Shown here one piece after another: positions 1-8,123 of a stretch of DNA of 26,671 bases (position 1 is the first letter of the stretch; every line of letters begins with the position of its first letter). The notes beneath the pieces were generated by a model. It was not told the origin of the DNA. It did not search any database and worked only from the letters and a program-made list of their open reading frames with translations. A program made the translations under genes and the position numbers. The DNA is from JANXVV01 sp038230975 (GTDB taxonomy: Bacteria > Planctomycetota > Phycisphaerae > Tepidisphaerales > Tepidisphaeraceae), in NCBI GenBank assembly GCA_038230975.1, contig JBBRMF010000046.1:1-26671 (forward strand). Direction: 5' to 3'.

Positions 1-172
1 CCAGGTCATCGTCAGCAAGCCACCGAGAACCGTGGGGATCAGCAGGCTGACCAGTGCCCAGAGCGGGAACAGGCCGCTCATTCGGCGAAGCATGGGGCTG
101 GCGGCCAAGTCATTGACGTACTTCTGAAGACCCGGAGCATGGGGTCGGAAAAGCCAGCCGCAGTGCAGCATT
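1..172 (-). pseudogene. Truncated second copy of fatty-acid desaturase (C-terminal part, runs off window)
   Basis: Bases 1-166 match bases 4997-5162, inside the intact desaturase gene, at 165 of 166 positions; the single difference is A108 versus G5104. On the minus strand the fragment enters the desaturase reading frame at the HCGWLFRP stretch (about residue 189 of the intact protein) and continues leftward out of the window. An in-frame ATG at 172-170 would give a product starting MLHCGW, with no convincing ribosome binding site. The copy lacks the first two histidine boxes of the family, so a product from it should not be an active desaturase. Homology stops abruptly at 166/167. It could be a recent partial duplication, a rearrangement scar, or an assembly artefact, since the window begins inside the repeat. 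Confidence 0.75.
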
Positions 173-205
173 TCTGCAACTCTCGGAATTAATAATCTTA
201 ATGTG

Positions 206-235
206 TTGACTACGATACGAAACTTTCGCTATGGT
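206..235 (+). promoter_or_regulatory. Candidate sigma-70-type promoter for the NHL/PEP-CTERM gene
   Basis: TTGACT (206-211) and TATGGT (230-235) are separated by 18 bases, about 90 bases before the GTG start of the downstream gene. The -35 box matches 5 of 6 consensus bases and the -10 box 4 of 6. It begins about 40 bases beyond the desaturase remnant, so it belongs to the unique sequence. Assigned by pattern only. Confidence 0.45.
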
Positions 236-327
236 CTCACCTCACAAAAACACTGATGAACGTGCGGCGGTTTTATTTTTTGTGGGGATCTTCGCAACAT
301 CGTGAATATTTGAAGAAAGAGGGAAAA

Positions 328-1215
328 GTGAAACGATTGAATTGTAATTATCGAAATTGGGTCGCGCCGGTAGTAATCGCGGTCCTGTCACTACAACCGG
401 CTGCGGAAGTTTTGGCGGATGTGTTCTATGTCGCCGACCTATCAAGGATTGCAGAGATTGCGCCGAACGGCGCAACGACCACGTTTGTACATGAACAGCC
501 CGGCAATCACTTGAACGGTGTCTTGGGAATGGCGATTGATAGTTTCGGTAACCTGTATACGTGCAATAATTCCGACCACAATATTGTGAAGATAACACCT
601 GATGGAATGACTTCCGTGCTCTTTAGGACCACCGTCCTCGCCTATCATCTAACGACGGATTCCTCGAACAACATTTATCTCTCGGAACCGCTCGATAACA
701 CCATACTCAAAGTCGACCCGGACGGAGTCCCGTCGATTTTATCGCGAGAAGTCTATCGACCTGCTAGTCTTACCGTAGATGCGATTGGCAATGTTTACAG
801 CGCCAACTGGGACGATACTGTATCAAAGATTGCCCCCGATGGAACGGCTAAAACAATCGCCACTGGCGTCACAAACTCAAATGGTATTGCATTGGCCGGC
901 GACGGGAGTCTGTATGTTTCCAGTTATAGTGGCAATTCCGTTTTCAAAATCGCGGTTGATGGAGCGGTTACAACCTTTGCCTCCGGACTACAATGGCCAG
1001 GCGGAATGGTCTTCGGAAGTAACGGTGACTTATACGTCGAAAATGGCGGGAATATTAGCGAGATCACGCCCACTGGCATTGCGAAAACATTCGCAACCGG
1101 CTTGAACAATCCATCGGGTGATATCACCGTGCAATTCGTGCCGGAACCGTCAATCACGATTCTTTTCGCTGGCATGGGCATTGGGTTAATTTGCCGGCGG
1201 CGGCAGGCTCGTTAA
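328..1215 (+). CDS. Exported NHL/SMP-30-like beta-propeller protein with PEP-CTERM anchor
   Basis: This is a predicted cell-surface propeller of about 295 residues. The GTG at 328 is preferred over the upstream ATG at 256 because AGAGGG lies just before it and because it places a normal signal peptide at the N-terminus: charged VKRLNCNYRNW, a hydrophobic stretch, then a likely cut after VLA. The body has at least five repeats ending in IxPDG-like motifs (NIVKITPDG, TILKVDPDG, TVSKIAPDG, SVFKIAVDG, NISEITPTG), as in NHL or SMP-30-type six-bladed propellers. The C-terminus VPEPS, a hydrophobic segment and CRRRQAR form a PEP-CTERM sorting signal, the substrate of an exosortase. No exosortase gene lies in the window. 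No ligand or enzyme activity can be read from the sequence. Confidence 0.85.
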   Translation: MKRLNCNYRNWVAPVVIAVLSLQPAAEVLADVFYVADLSRIAEIAPNGATTTFVHEQPGNHLNGVLGMAIDSFGNLYTCNNSDHNIVKITPDGMTSVLFRTTVLAYHLTTDSSNNIYLSEPLDNTILKVDPDGVPSILSREVYRPASLTVDAIGNVYSANWDDTVSKIAPDGTAKTIATGVTNSNGIALAGDGSLYVSSYSGNSVFKIAVDGAVTTFASGLQWPGGMVFGSNGDLYVENGGNISEITPTGIAKTFATGLNNPSGDITVQFVPEPSITILFAGMGIGLICRRRQAR

Positions 1216-1305
1216 CAAATTTTGATTATATTATCGCAGTTTAAGGTAGAAATTGTAGTTGGACGATTAGGTGAAATCGTCTTCATTTCTTCAAAAAGAG
1301 TCTGG

Positions 1306-1482
1306 ATGTGGTGGCGAAATAAAAAGCGGGCCGAATTGGCAGAGTTAGCTGGCGCAGTTGTTGAGACGTTAGAGGGACGTCAGCATTTGACTTTGACTTT
1401 AACACCCATCACGGGTGCCAACCACAACTGGCGCAATCGTACAGCCATGGGTAACAACAAACGGAGTTTCCCAAGCACCTGA
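1306..1482 (+). pseudogene. N-terminal leader of the dockerin protein, in a different frame from its body
   Basis: An ATG at 1306 preceded by AAAAAGAG opens a frame reading MWWRNKKRAELAELAG followed by VETLEGRQHL. That looks like the LEPR-XLL-type N-terminal segment of large planctomycete surface proteins (usually LExRxLL). The frame then runs through TLTPITGANHNW and stops at 1480-1482. The body of the protein continues in the next frame from about 1415. The leader and body probably belong to one gene split by a one-base shift between about 1400 and 1478. Either the DNA carries a real frameshift or a base was miscalled. The LEPR-XLL match is recognised by eye and imperfect (RQHL instead of RxLL). 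Confidence 0.55.
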
Positions 1483-4400
1483 TCCCGGCGTTGAAGAATT
1501 AGTATCCTTTAAAAAGAGCCCGGTTTCGAATGTGGAAGCGATGCTGGTTCAAGTCAACCACTGGGACAGAAAAGATTTGTATCCCAACGTTATTACGCCA
1601 CCGAGGCTCTATTTATCAGGCGATGCCGGTGCCACTTGGCATGAAAGGGATTTCAACAGCACGTTTGACACATTTCCTGATGAATCCAACGGATTTCACA
1701 AAGAACGCAACGACGGTCAATTAGCCTTCGACCCATTCGGCAATCTCTACATCATGTGCAGTAGTGACGTATCCTCGCTTATTTGCGATCGACTGACCGT
1801 CCCCAACATCAACATTCTGACTTCGGGACAAACGTTAGGTGTTCTTCCCATGACGGAGACCACGACATTTGGCACGGGGTACGACGCGCCGTCCTTGGCC
1901 GTTGGTAGAGACCCGGTCGATGCAACCAAGACGGCAATCTATGTCTTCAACGGCCTCGGCGGAGCTGATAGCAGGATCTGGTGCTGGCATGGATCGACCG
2001 GAGATTCGCTTCGTTTCCTGGGCATAAACGATCCAACCAACCCTTGGAAATCCATGGCCAATCCGAATGTGCAGTTGGAAGATGCCGCCGTTGGGTCGGA
2101 TGGCACATTGTTCGCACTGGACCAAACGACAAAGATCCTCTATTCCCTCCCCAACTACTGGACTACTCCCACACCGACCAGTTTGACGCGAATCGCCCAG
2201 GTACCCAACGATGGCCGCGCATTCGGAAACGAACCACTGAACGGAACGCATCCTCCCGATGTGAATCTTGGGATTGACGTCTCGACGAATACGCTCTACG
2301 TAGCTTGGCCCGAACAGATCAAAGGATTGAACTCCAGCAATATCATGTTCAGCCAGATCACGGTGACACCGGGCGTGCAGTCGACTTGGTCCACACCTGC
2401 GGCGATCGACCGAACCCTCGCGCTCCAATACTTACCGGCCATCGCGGTTGATCCAGTGACGCACTCGGTGAGCATTCTCTATTTCACCACCGATGGGAAT
2501 CCCGCTGGCAATACGTTGTATTTGAGCGTGCGGCCACGCATGGCGACACAGGCACCGGTTCCCGGAGGGTGGACGCATGCGGATTTGACTAGTTTCAGCA
2601 TGAGCTCATTACGCGACGGTACCGGACCGGTTCACGCGAATTACACCGGCCTGGTCATGAATAACGGGACGGGACGTGCGGTGTGGTCCGGTCAAGATAC
2701 CAATGTAAACGTGGTGGGTGGTAGTGCCAATGCTTACATTGCTGAGACCGTTGCGGTGAACTTGCAAACGTCGACGGATTATATATTGAACGTCAGTGCG
2801 GCGGCGGGTTCAACAGTTGTATTGAAGCGAACAAACGGCGCAACGACAGTGAGCTTGAATGGAATTTCGCAACCACTCGATCCGGCAAAACAAATCGGGC
2901 AGATTGCCGTTTCTGCCTCTTCGCTGACAATCGATGATTCGACTGGCAGGGTGCTTCCGCGATTCGGCGGAGTATTTACGCCCGTGGGTGGTGCGACCTC
3001 TAGTTTGAAGATCATTTCCGGTGACGCACAGACAGCGGCCCTTTATGCGGCGGACGGTACCTTTTCCGTCGATGCCGGAGTGCTGGTGACCGGAACCATC
3101 AACAATCTGGAAGTCGATGCGGGAAATGGGATTGGTGGTTCGACATTTTGGGATAGGGTCCCGTCCATTGCTAACGTATTATTCGTCGGAACCTCCGGAA
3201 ATGACACTCTCGCTCTCGACGCGACGAGCGCTCCATTCGTAGGGTCCATCCAGATGAACGACTTGGGCACGAATGACGCTTTGAATATCACCGGCAACAG
3301 TGGTGACGATACATACACTCTCACGCGAGGCCACGTCCAATTCAACACGGCGTCGATTAACTTCGCGTACTCGACAATTGGAGCGATTCACGTCATAGAC
3401 CCAGACGGAAACAATAAGCTAATTATCGACGCGTCGAGCGGGAATCCATTTCCGACGCCGGCCGATCCAAACGCTACGGCGGTGCTTTTCGACGATACAA
3501 CACAACCGTTGAAGGTGAGCATTATTTCCGTTGAACCGAATCAAGCATTGTCTCTACTGGGTGGCTTCGGCCCAACCTACCTGATGCTGAACGACAATAT
3601 TTTAGTCGAGTTTTCAGGTTACTCGACAACTAACATTTCGATCGGTATGGGTTCGACGCTAAGCGACTTTAACGTCCAGGTTATTTACGATGGTGGAGCT
3701 GGTTCCAACACATTAGTTGCGTCTGGATTTGCGACACTGCGCGTCAATTCCACCTCTTCAATCAATCAATTGGAGGCCCATGGTCATGCCATCGTCAACC
3801 TAAATGCGATCACCCCGATTGGGAGCTTGCTGACCTATGACCAATCGATCGTTAACGTGAACGCGGCCGCCCAGATATCTCATTTGTCGGCCACGGGCAA
3901 TGCGCAAATCAATATAAATACAACGCTGACTTTGCCCGATTTGAATGCGTCTGGCACCTCACAGGTGGTTTTGACCACGCACGGGACGGGACCACGAACT
4001 AATCTGAACGTAGGGCTGCTATCTCTCGATCAAAAAGCGTCGATGGACATCGTGGATAATTTTCTCTACGTCGATAACACGAAAACGTCGTTCGCGAACG
4101 TGAAACAGTATTGGGTGAATGGTTATAACCTGGGGACTTGGTCAGGCACGAACGGCGGGATCACGAGTTCCCTGGTCAGAACCTACAAGGACTTCATGGG
4201 GATAGGTTATTACAATGGGGCATTGCAGGATCCCAATAATCCGGACAATGTAGGGCAGGTCATTGGCCCTAATTCTAATAGCGGAACCGGAACGGGAATA
4301 GCGCTCAACCAAATCTTAATCCGTCCGACTCTGATCGGCGATCTAAATGGAGATGGCACGGTGAGGCAGTACGACGTCAATATATTGAATTCACTTGGCT

Positions 4401-4525
4401 TCTTCAATCAGTCCACGACCCTTGGATGGCAAGCAGGCGATTTCAATGGGGACGGAATCTATGATTACAAAGATGTCAATATCTTCAACTCGGCCGGAAA
4501 TTTTAACAACGGGTCGTACCTATGA
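1415..4525 (+). CDS. Large exported propeller-like protein with C-terminal type I dockerin repeats
   Basis: This is a roughly 1036-residue extracellular protein by architecture. The first 380 residues or so look like a sialidase/BNR-type propeller (repeated FDPFGNLY, VGSDGTLFAL, IAVDPVTHSV segments). The middle has low-complexity beta-rich stretches including GTSGNDTLALD and NSGDDTYTL, reminiscent of calcium-binding repeat sheets, and a run of VNLNAIT/VNVNAAA/ININTTL repeats. The C-terminus carries two dockerin-type calcium loops, DLNGDGTVRQYD (about residue 975) and DFNGDGIYDYKD (about 1008), each followed by a VNI helix. The GTG at 1415 is only the first start in this frame; a stop (TAA at 1400) lies just upstream and no signal peptide is present. 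The true N-terminus is probably the leader in the frame at 1306. It ends 136 bases before the convergent desaturase gene, with a hairpin between them. Confidence 0.8.
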   Translation: MPTTTGAIVQPWVTTNGVSQAPDPGVEELVSFKKSPVSNVEAMLVQVNHWDRKDLYPNVITPPRLYLSGDAGATWHERDFNSTFDTFPDESNGFHKERNDGQLAFDPFGNLYIMCSSDVSSLICDRLTVPNINILTSGQTLGVLPMTETTTFGTGYDAPSLAVGRDPVDATKTAIYVFNGLGGADSRIWCWHGSTGDSLRFLGINDPTNPWKSMANPNVQLEDAAVGSDGTLFALDQTTKILYSLPNYWTTPTPTSLTRIAQVPNDGRAFGNEPLNGTHPPDVNLGIDVSTNTLYVAWPEQIKGLNSSNIMFSQITVTPGVQSTWSTPAAIDRTLALQYLPAIAVDPVTHSVSILYFTTDGNPAGNTLYLSVRPRMATQAPVPGGWTHADLTSFSMSSLRDGTGPVHANYTGLVMNNGTGRAVWSGQDTNVNVVGGSANAYIAETVAVNLQTSTDYILNVSAAAGSTVVLKRTNGATTVSLNGISQPLDPAKQIGQIAVSASSLTIDDSTGRVLPRFGGVFTPVGGATSSLKIISGDAQTAALYAADGTFSVDAGVLVTGTINNLEVDAGNGIGGSTFWDRVPSIANVLFVGTSGNDTLALDATSAPFVGSIQMNDLGTNDALNITGNSGDDTYTLTRGHVQFNTASINFAYSTIGAIHVIDPDGNNKLIIDASSGNPFPTPADPNATAVLFDDTTQPLKVSIISVEPNQALSLLGGFGPTYLMLNDNILVEFSGYSTTNISIGMGSTLSDFNVQVIYDGGAGSNTLVASGFATLRVNSTSSINQLEAHGHAIVNLNAITPIGSLLTYDQSIVNVNAAAQISHLSATGNAQININTTLTLPDLNASGTSQVVLTTHGTGPRTNLNVGLLSLDQKASMDIVDNFLYVDNTKTSFANVKQYWVNGYNLGTWSGTNGGITSSLVRTYKDFMGIGYYNGALQDPNNPDNVGQVIGPNSNSGTGTGIALNQILIRPTLIGDLNGDGTVRQYDVNILNSLGFFNQSTTLGWQAGDFNGDGIYDYKDVNIFNSAGNFNNGSYL

Positions 4526-4598
4526 TTCGCACGAGATCATTCGCTCTGAAAGCCCCTCGTGATTTATAAATAAATCGCTCTACGTGTCAGTCTACAGA

Positions 4599-4646
4599 AA
4601 ATAGAAAAGGCACGCGTTTCTTCCGAAACGCGTGCCTTTTCTATTT
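4599..4646. terminator. Bidirectional hairpin terminator between convergent genes
   Basis: A perfect 22-base inverted repeat (4599-4620 and 4625-4646) closes on a four-base loop, TTCC. The core is AAAAGGCACGCGTTTC and its complement. The A-rich left base and T-rich right base give U-rich RNA on either strand. It lies 73 bases after the dockerin gene and 17 bases after the stop of the minus-strand desaturase, so it could terminate both. Confidence 0.85.
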
Positions 4647-4663
4647 CAAAATTCGAATGTGAA

Positions 4664-5725
4664 TCAGCGACGCTTGGCGGCAAGGGCAGATGCCCCCGGC
4701 ACGCGAACCTTCCAGGCGAGACCGAAGAACTCCATCACCTTAATGATGATGTAGCTGACATCGATCTGCCACCAGGCCAAACCGTGGCGGGCGGAAGTCG
4801 GGAACGCATGGTGATTGTTGTGCCAGCCTTCACCGAGGGCGAGCACACCAAAGACAACGTTGTTGCGGCTTTCATCGGAACTGCGATAGGGTCGACCGCC
4901 CCAAATATGGCAGACCGAGTTGATGCTCCACGTGACGTGGTGCACCAGGAAGATGCGGGCCAAACCGCCCCACAGGAAGCCGAGCAAAGCACCCATCCAG
5001 GTCATCGTCAGCAAGCCACCGAGAACCGTGGGGATCAGCAGGCTGACCAGTGCCCAGAGCGGGAACAGGCCGCTCATTCGGCGAAGCATGGGGCTGGCGG
5101 CCAGGTCATTGACGTACTTCTGAAGACCCGGAGCATGGGGTCGGAAAAGCCAGCCGCAGTGCGCGTGCCAAAGGCCGGAAATGAATCCGACGAAACCATG
5201 ACCGTGAAGGTGCGGTGAATGAGGATCGTTTTCGGCATCGGAACACTGGTGGTGACGGCGATGCATCGCGACCCACTTGAACAGCGGGCCTTCGATTGCC
5301 ATCGAACCAAAGAAGGCGAGAATCGCCTTCACCGGAGCACTGGTTTCAAACGCTTTGTGGGTAAACAAGCGGTGAAAACCGATCGTTACCCCGAGCACCG
5401 TGATAACGTACATGCCTACCAGTAGGCCCAGGTGCAACCAACTGAATCCACGGCCCCAACTGAGCGCCATGGCAGCGACCAGCCCGACGAACGGGAGGAT
5501 GACGGTCACGAGATTTGCGATTTGCATGGTACGCGACACTTTTTCACGCTGGGGCTCAGCGTGAGCCTGCTCGGCATCAAAATCGATTTCTGTGGGTGAT
5601 TCAAGAAGCGGTTGGGTAACGGCGGCTAAAGCCGACGGAAGCATCGAAGTGGAAGACAAGAGAAAATCCTTAATGCCCATGACAGGCACAACGGGGTTTA
5701 TGGGGAAAGGTGTTTGATTGGACAC
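4664..5725 (-). CDS. Membrane fatty-acid (acyl-CoA/acyl-lipid delta-9 type) desaturase
   Basis: This family inserts a double bond into saturated acyl chains using a di-iron centre and O2, and acts in the membrane. All three histidine boxes of the stearoyl-CoA desaturase/DesC family are visible: HRLFTH (118-123), HRRHHQ (155-160) and HNNHH (302-306). HVTWSINS (263-270) and the family-typical EGWHNNHHAFP are also present. Hydrophobic segments lie around 68-88, 97-115, 132-148 and 222-260. The length of 353 residues is normal for the family. The GTG at 5725 is poorly supported because no Shine-Dalgarno motif is visible; Met16 or Met28 are alternatives, and the first 60 residues look poorly conserved. 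Bases 4997-5162 are duplicated at the left end of the window. Exact substrate and regiochemistry cannot be told from sequence. Confidence 0.9.
   Translation of the reverse strand: MSNQTPFPINPVVPVMGIKDFLLSSTSMLPSALAAVTQPLLESPTEIDFDAEQAHAEPQREKVSRTMQIANLVTVILPFVGLVAAMALSWGRGFSWLHLGLLVGMYVITVLGVTIGFHRLFTHKAFETSAPVKAILAFFGSMAIEGPLFKWVAMHRRHHQCSDAENDPHSPHLHGHGFVGFISGLWHAHCGWLFRPHAPGLQKYVNDLAASPMLRRMSGLFPLWALVSLLIPTVLGGLLTMTWMGALLGFLWGGLARIFLVHHVTWSINSVCHIWGGRPYRSSDESRNNVVFGVLALGEGWHNNHHAFPTSARHGLAWWQIDVSYIIIKVMEFFGLAWKVRVPGASALAAKRR
4997..5162. repeat. 166-bp direct repeat shared with positions 1-166
   Basis: This internal piece of the desaturase gene (about residues 188-243) is identical to window positions 1-166 except for one base. 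The copies are in the same orientation and about 5.0 kb apart, flanking the two surface-protein genes. The near identity implies a recent copy event or gene conversion, unless it is an assembly effect. Confidence 0.9.
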
Positions 5726-5941
5726 TCATTAAACCGTGCAGGCAGCCCGCAATTGGCATTCAATCCGCACGATCAAGTCTATCAAACATCCGTGTAACGC
5801 ATTCAGCAGCAGGAAGTTCACGCATCGGATGGAGAACATCCCTGAATCAAATGCTCTGTTGTCGGGCCTGCAACAACTTTAGCTCGACGATCGGCGAAAC
5901 GAACAATTCGATTACCAATCAAAGGCAAGTGATGTTGCGAG

Positions 5942-5969
5942 ATAATAGGGATTACATCGACAGGTTCAA
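5942..5969 (-). promoter_or_regulatory. Weak candidate promoter for the desaturase gene
   Basis: On the minus strand TTGAAC (5969-5964) and TATTAT (5947-5942) are 16 bases apart, about 215 bases upstream of the desaturase start. The -10 box is good (5 of 6) and the -35 box is moderate (4 of 6). Pattern only. Confidence 0.25.
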
Positions 5970-6142
5970 GCGTACGACATCAATCTGCCGCTCATAAGTT
6001 TACTGATCTTCAGGAAAATCCCCAAAAAAAGCTTAAAGTAAGACGGTCCTGCGTTTGAAAAATTTTTCATTCAATCTGTCCGGGACCATTCAGTTGAGGT
6101 GAACGCATGGAAAATCTCTAAATTTATTTTTGCATTTGAGTG

Positions 6143-6171
6143 TGTACAGTCACTGAATCGAACGGTACACT
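6143..6171 (+). promoter_or_regulatory. Weak candidate promoter for the RRM gene
   Basis: TGTACA (6143-6148) and TACACT (6166-6171) are 17 bases apart, each matching 4 of 6 consensus bases. Use of this site would give a leader of about 160 bases. Long leaders are common in cold-regulated RNA-binding protein genes, but no specific structure is proven here. Confidence 0.3.
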
Positions 6172-6339
6172 ATAGGGCGGTTAGGTTGATTCGACCGAGT
6201 TCGCGGATAGTTCAGGTATTGCCTGCCCTCGTCCCGTTGCCTCCCTCGCTCCACCGAACTTTCGGGTCAAATGTAGACCTCTTTCAGCCAGACCGTGAAA
6301 GTAAAACATCAGGTCGGAAGCCCAACACGGAGAATTACG

Positions 6340-6774
6340 ATGGGCAAGAAGTTGTATGTTGGAAATCTGAGCTATGATGTTGATAGCACAGCCCTCCAGG
6401 AACTGTTCGGATCCCACGGGACTGTAGACAGCGCACAGATCATCACCGACCGGGACACCGGTCGCAGCAAGGGTTTCGGTTTCGTTGAAATGTCAACGGA
6501 AGAAGAAGCCCAGAACGCAATCGCCGCATTGCATGGCCAGGAACACGGTGGACGTGCTCTGACCGTCAATGAAGCCAAGCCCCGCGAAGATCGCCCCCGT
6601 GGCGGTGGTGGTGGCGGCTATGGTGGTGGCGGCGGGGGTCGCAGTGGTGGCGGCGGTGGCTACGGTGGCGGCGGCGGTGGTCGCAGCAGTGGTGGCGGTG
6701 GTGGTGGTTACGGTGGTGGCGGTGGTGGTGGCGGCGGTGGTGGCGGCGGCGGTGGCCGTCCCAAGCGCTACTAA
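6340..6774 (+). CDS. Small RNA-binding protein with RRM domain and glycine-rich tail
   Basis: A single RRM fills residues 4-80. RNP2 is LYVGNL (5-10) and RNP1 is KGFGFVEM (44-51), with the aromatic residues that stack on RNA bases intact. Residues 88-138 are almost only glycine with scattered GYGG and GRS, and the protein ends GRPKRY. This is the architecture of bacterial and plant glycine-rich, often cold-induced, RNA-binding proteins (Rbp/GRP type), thought to act as RNA chaperones. The ATG at 6340 is chosen over the upstream in-frame 6295 start because ACGGAG lies eight bases before it and MGKKLYVGNLS is the classic N-terminus of the family. It is monocistronic, with a strong terminator 26 bases after the stop codon. 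Confidence 0.93.
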   Translation: MGKKLYVGNLSYDVDSTALQELFGSHGTVDSAQIITDRDTGRSKGFGFVEMSTEEEAQNAIAALHGQEHGGRALTVNEAKPREDRPRGGGGGGYGGGGGGRSGGGGGYGGGGGGRSSGGGGGGYGGGGGGGGGGGGGGGRPKRY

Positions 6775-6800
6775 GCCTTTCGCTTAGATTTTAATGACCC

Positions 6801-6840
6801 GAACACGGGAGCCGGTTTACCGGCTCCCGTGTTCTTTTTT
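6801..6840 (+). terminator. Rho-independent terminator of the RRM gene
   Basis: A perfect 15-base stem (6801-6815 with 6820-6834; GAACACGGGAGCCGG) closes on the loop TTTA and is followed directly by six T residues (6835-6840). It lies 26 bases after the RRM stop codon. Confidence 0.95.
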
Positions 6841-6909
6841 CAATGTTCAGTTGATTGAATGGCTTCGCCCGCGTCGAATCGGCTCAGCCCGTTTTCGAGT
6901 CGGCTGACT

Positions 6910-7557
6910 CTATTTTCCCCATCGAATCGATCCGATGATTTCGTCAAATACCTCCGGCGTCCGTCGATCTCCCGCGTAGAAGCGAGCGCGCAGGATATAG
7001 ACGCGATCCGCGTGAATTAGCACGAACGCCAACTCAACCGTAGCTTTCTGGTCCTTGCCCATCCAAGTCGATCGCAACATTCTCCCCTGCGCCCCCGCCA
7101 CTTTAGAGGGCTCTTCCTTTGTGTCCAAACCGCTCCTCCCAACCTCTTTTTTCAAGTCATCGATATATCCGTTCTTGACCAGTCCGATCGGTATCATCCC
7201 CGGGAAATGCGGCGGTAGATCGGGAATATCAAGCGTCATCACAGGAATCGATTCACTGGCCGGAGTGGTCTTCCCAGCGGTCAGAAGCAGCTCATAATCT
7301 TTACTTTCATGAGACGTCCAGGCTGCGGGATAGGAGAAAGTGATATTCAGTTTTGAGAAGGCGACTATGGACCCGGACGTACGGGTGGTCGCCGGGCGAG
7401 TGGTGGTCGTCGTTGAACTGCTCCTTGTCGATGCGAGGGTCCCCTGCTTTGCAGTCTGATCCGTCGGGTGGCCTTTGTGCAGACAGCCCCACAGCGGAAC
7501 CAGCGCAACCGCCGCCATCCCTAAACCGAATATCAAGAAAATGGAACGTCTGCTCAC
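6910..7557 (-). CDS. Probable lipoprotein with PsbP/DUF1795-like domain
   Basis: The N-terminus MSRRSIFLIFGLGMAAVALVP followed by LWGC (Cys25) reads as a signal peptide with a lipobox-like end. A Thr/Ser-rich linker (about residues 35-62) leads to a compact domain starting with LNITFSYPAAW and ending FDEIIGSIRW. That pattern (F.YP..W near the start, a closing F..I..S.....) is typical of PsbP/DUF1795-like folds found in many lipoproteins of unknown role. The start is a GTG at 7557, and no ribosome binding site is obvious. It stands alone on the minus strand. The function is unknown and the family assignment is by eye. Confidence 0.65.
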   Translation of the reverse strand: MSRRSIFLIFGLGMAAVALVPLWGCLHKGHPTDQTAKQGTLASTRSSSTTTTTRPATTRTSGSIVAFSKLNITFSYPAAWTSHESKDYELLLTAGKTTPASESIPVMTLDIPDLPPHFPGMIPIGLVKNGYIDDLKKEVGRSGLDTKEEPSKVAGAQGRMLRSTWMGKDQKATVELAFVLIHADRVYILRARFYAGDRRTPEVFDEIIGSIRWGK

Positions 7558-8123
7558 GGCGTTATCTTACCATGAATGCCCGCGATTCGAGCATACCTAT
7601 CGAAAATAGACTGCGCGTGGATTCAGCCGAACCTGAGAGGCGCAATGGAACAAAATGGAACAAAATGAAACAGTTTCAGGGGTGTTCTAAAATCCAAACT
7701 TTCGTGAATTTTACGGCATGAGGTCAGCTTTGTCCTACTTGTTCGCTTGCAACTGAGGCACTGCGCGACAAGTTGATGCTTGCCGGTTTCTTTGCGTTGA
7801 AATGGGAAAAGGGGCCATCCTTCGATTTCGATCATGGCGAGCGGAGCAGGGTCCGCACCGCAGACCGGGCGGCATGGGGAAACACAGCGATTGTCGAGGA
7901 AAAAATAATTTGTCCGGCGTGCGGACTGGACGGGCCTTGGAATACAATTTGCGACCGCGTTTTATTCCCTGCGAACGCAATCTAACCCGTCAATCTAAAT
8001 CGCGCGCCCCCTCGCAAGGTGAAAATCAAAAAAAACGGGAGCGGGACGGTAAACTGTTACCTTTCCCGAATTTAACTACAATTTGCGAACCCGTTTTCTT
8101 CGGCTGTTTTCTTCTCCTGCAGC
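7558..8123. other. Intergenic region with no supported gene
   Basis: This 566-base stretch contains only short overlapping frames without ribosome binding sites or recognisable motifs. It carries a 10-base tandem unit (AAAATGGAAC) near 7650 and two copies of a 25-base motif (7943-7967 and 8077-8101, 22 of 25 identical, core TACAATTTGCGA). At its right end is a probable terminator for the minus-strand PEP-CTERM gene. Confidence 0.5.
8028..8068 (-). terminator. Possible terminator of the HAF-repeat PEP-CTERM gene
   Basis: Read on the minus strand, CGGGA and GGTAA pair with TTACC and TCCCG around a short internal loop (8068-8042). A C-rich spacer of about six bases and a run of eight T follow (8035-8028). 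The gap between stem and T run makes it weaker than a canonical terminator. Confidence 0.4.

Larger units (their letters stand above)
5726..6339. other. Intergenic region between divergent desaturase and RRM genes
   Basis: This 614-base, partly A+T-rich spacer has no open frame that looks like a gene. It should hold the promoters of the minus-strand desaturase and the plus-strand RNA-binding protein. A 14-base palindrome TGAAAAATTTTTCA sits at 6056-6069 and could be an operator or chance. The stretch from about 6175 to 6339 before the RRM gene would be a long untranslated leader if the candidate promoter at 6143 is used. Confidence 0.5.

Noticed and set aside
6598..6755. GGT/GGC-rich tract as a DNA repeat or CRISPR-like array
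   Set aside because: It is in-frame coding for the glycine-rich tail of the RNA-binding protein; there are no spacers.
6569..6787. Alanine/valine-rich frame over the RRM glycine tail
   Set aside because: It is the +1 reading of GGT/GGC glycine codons, which gives Val and Ala runs mechanically.
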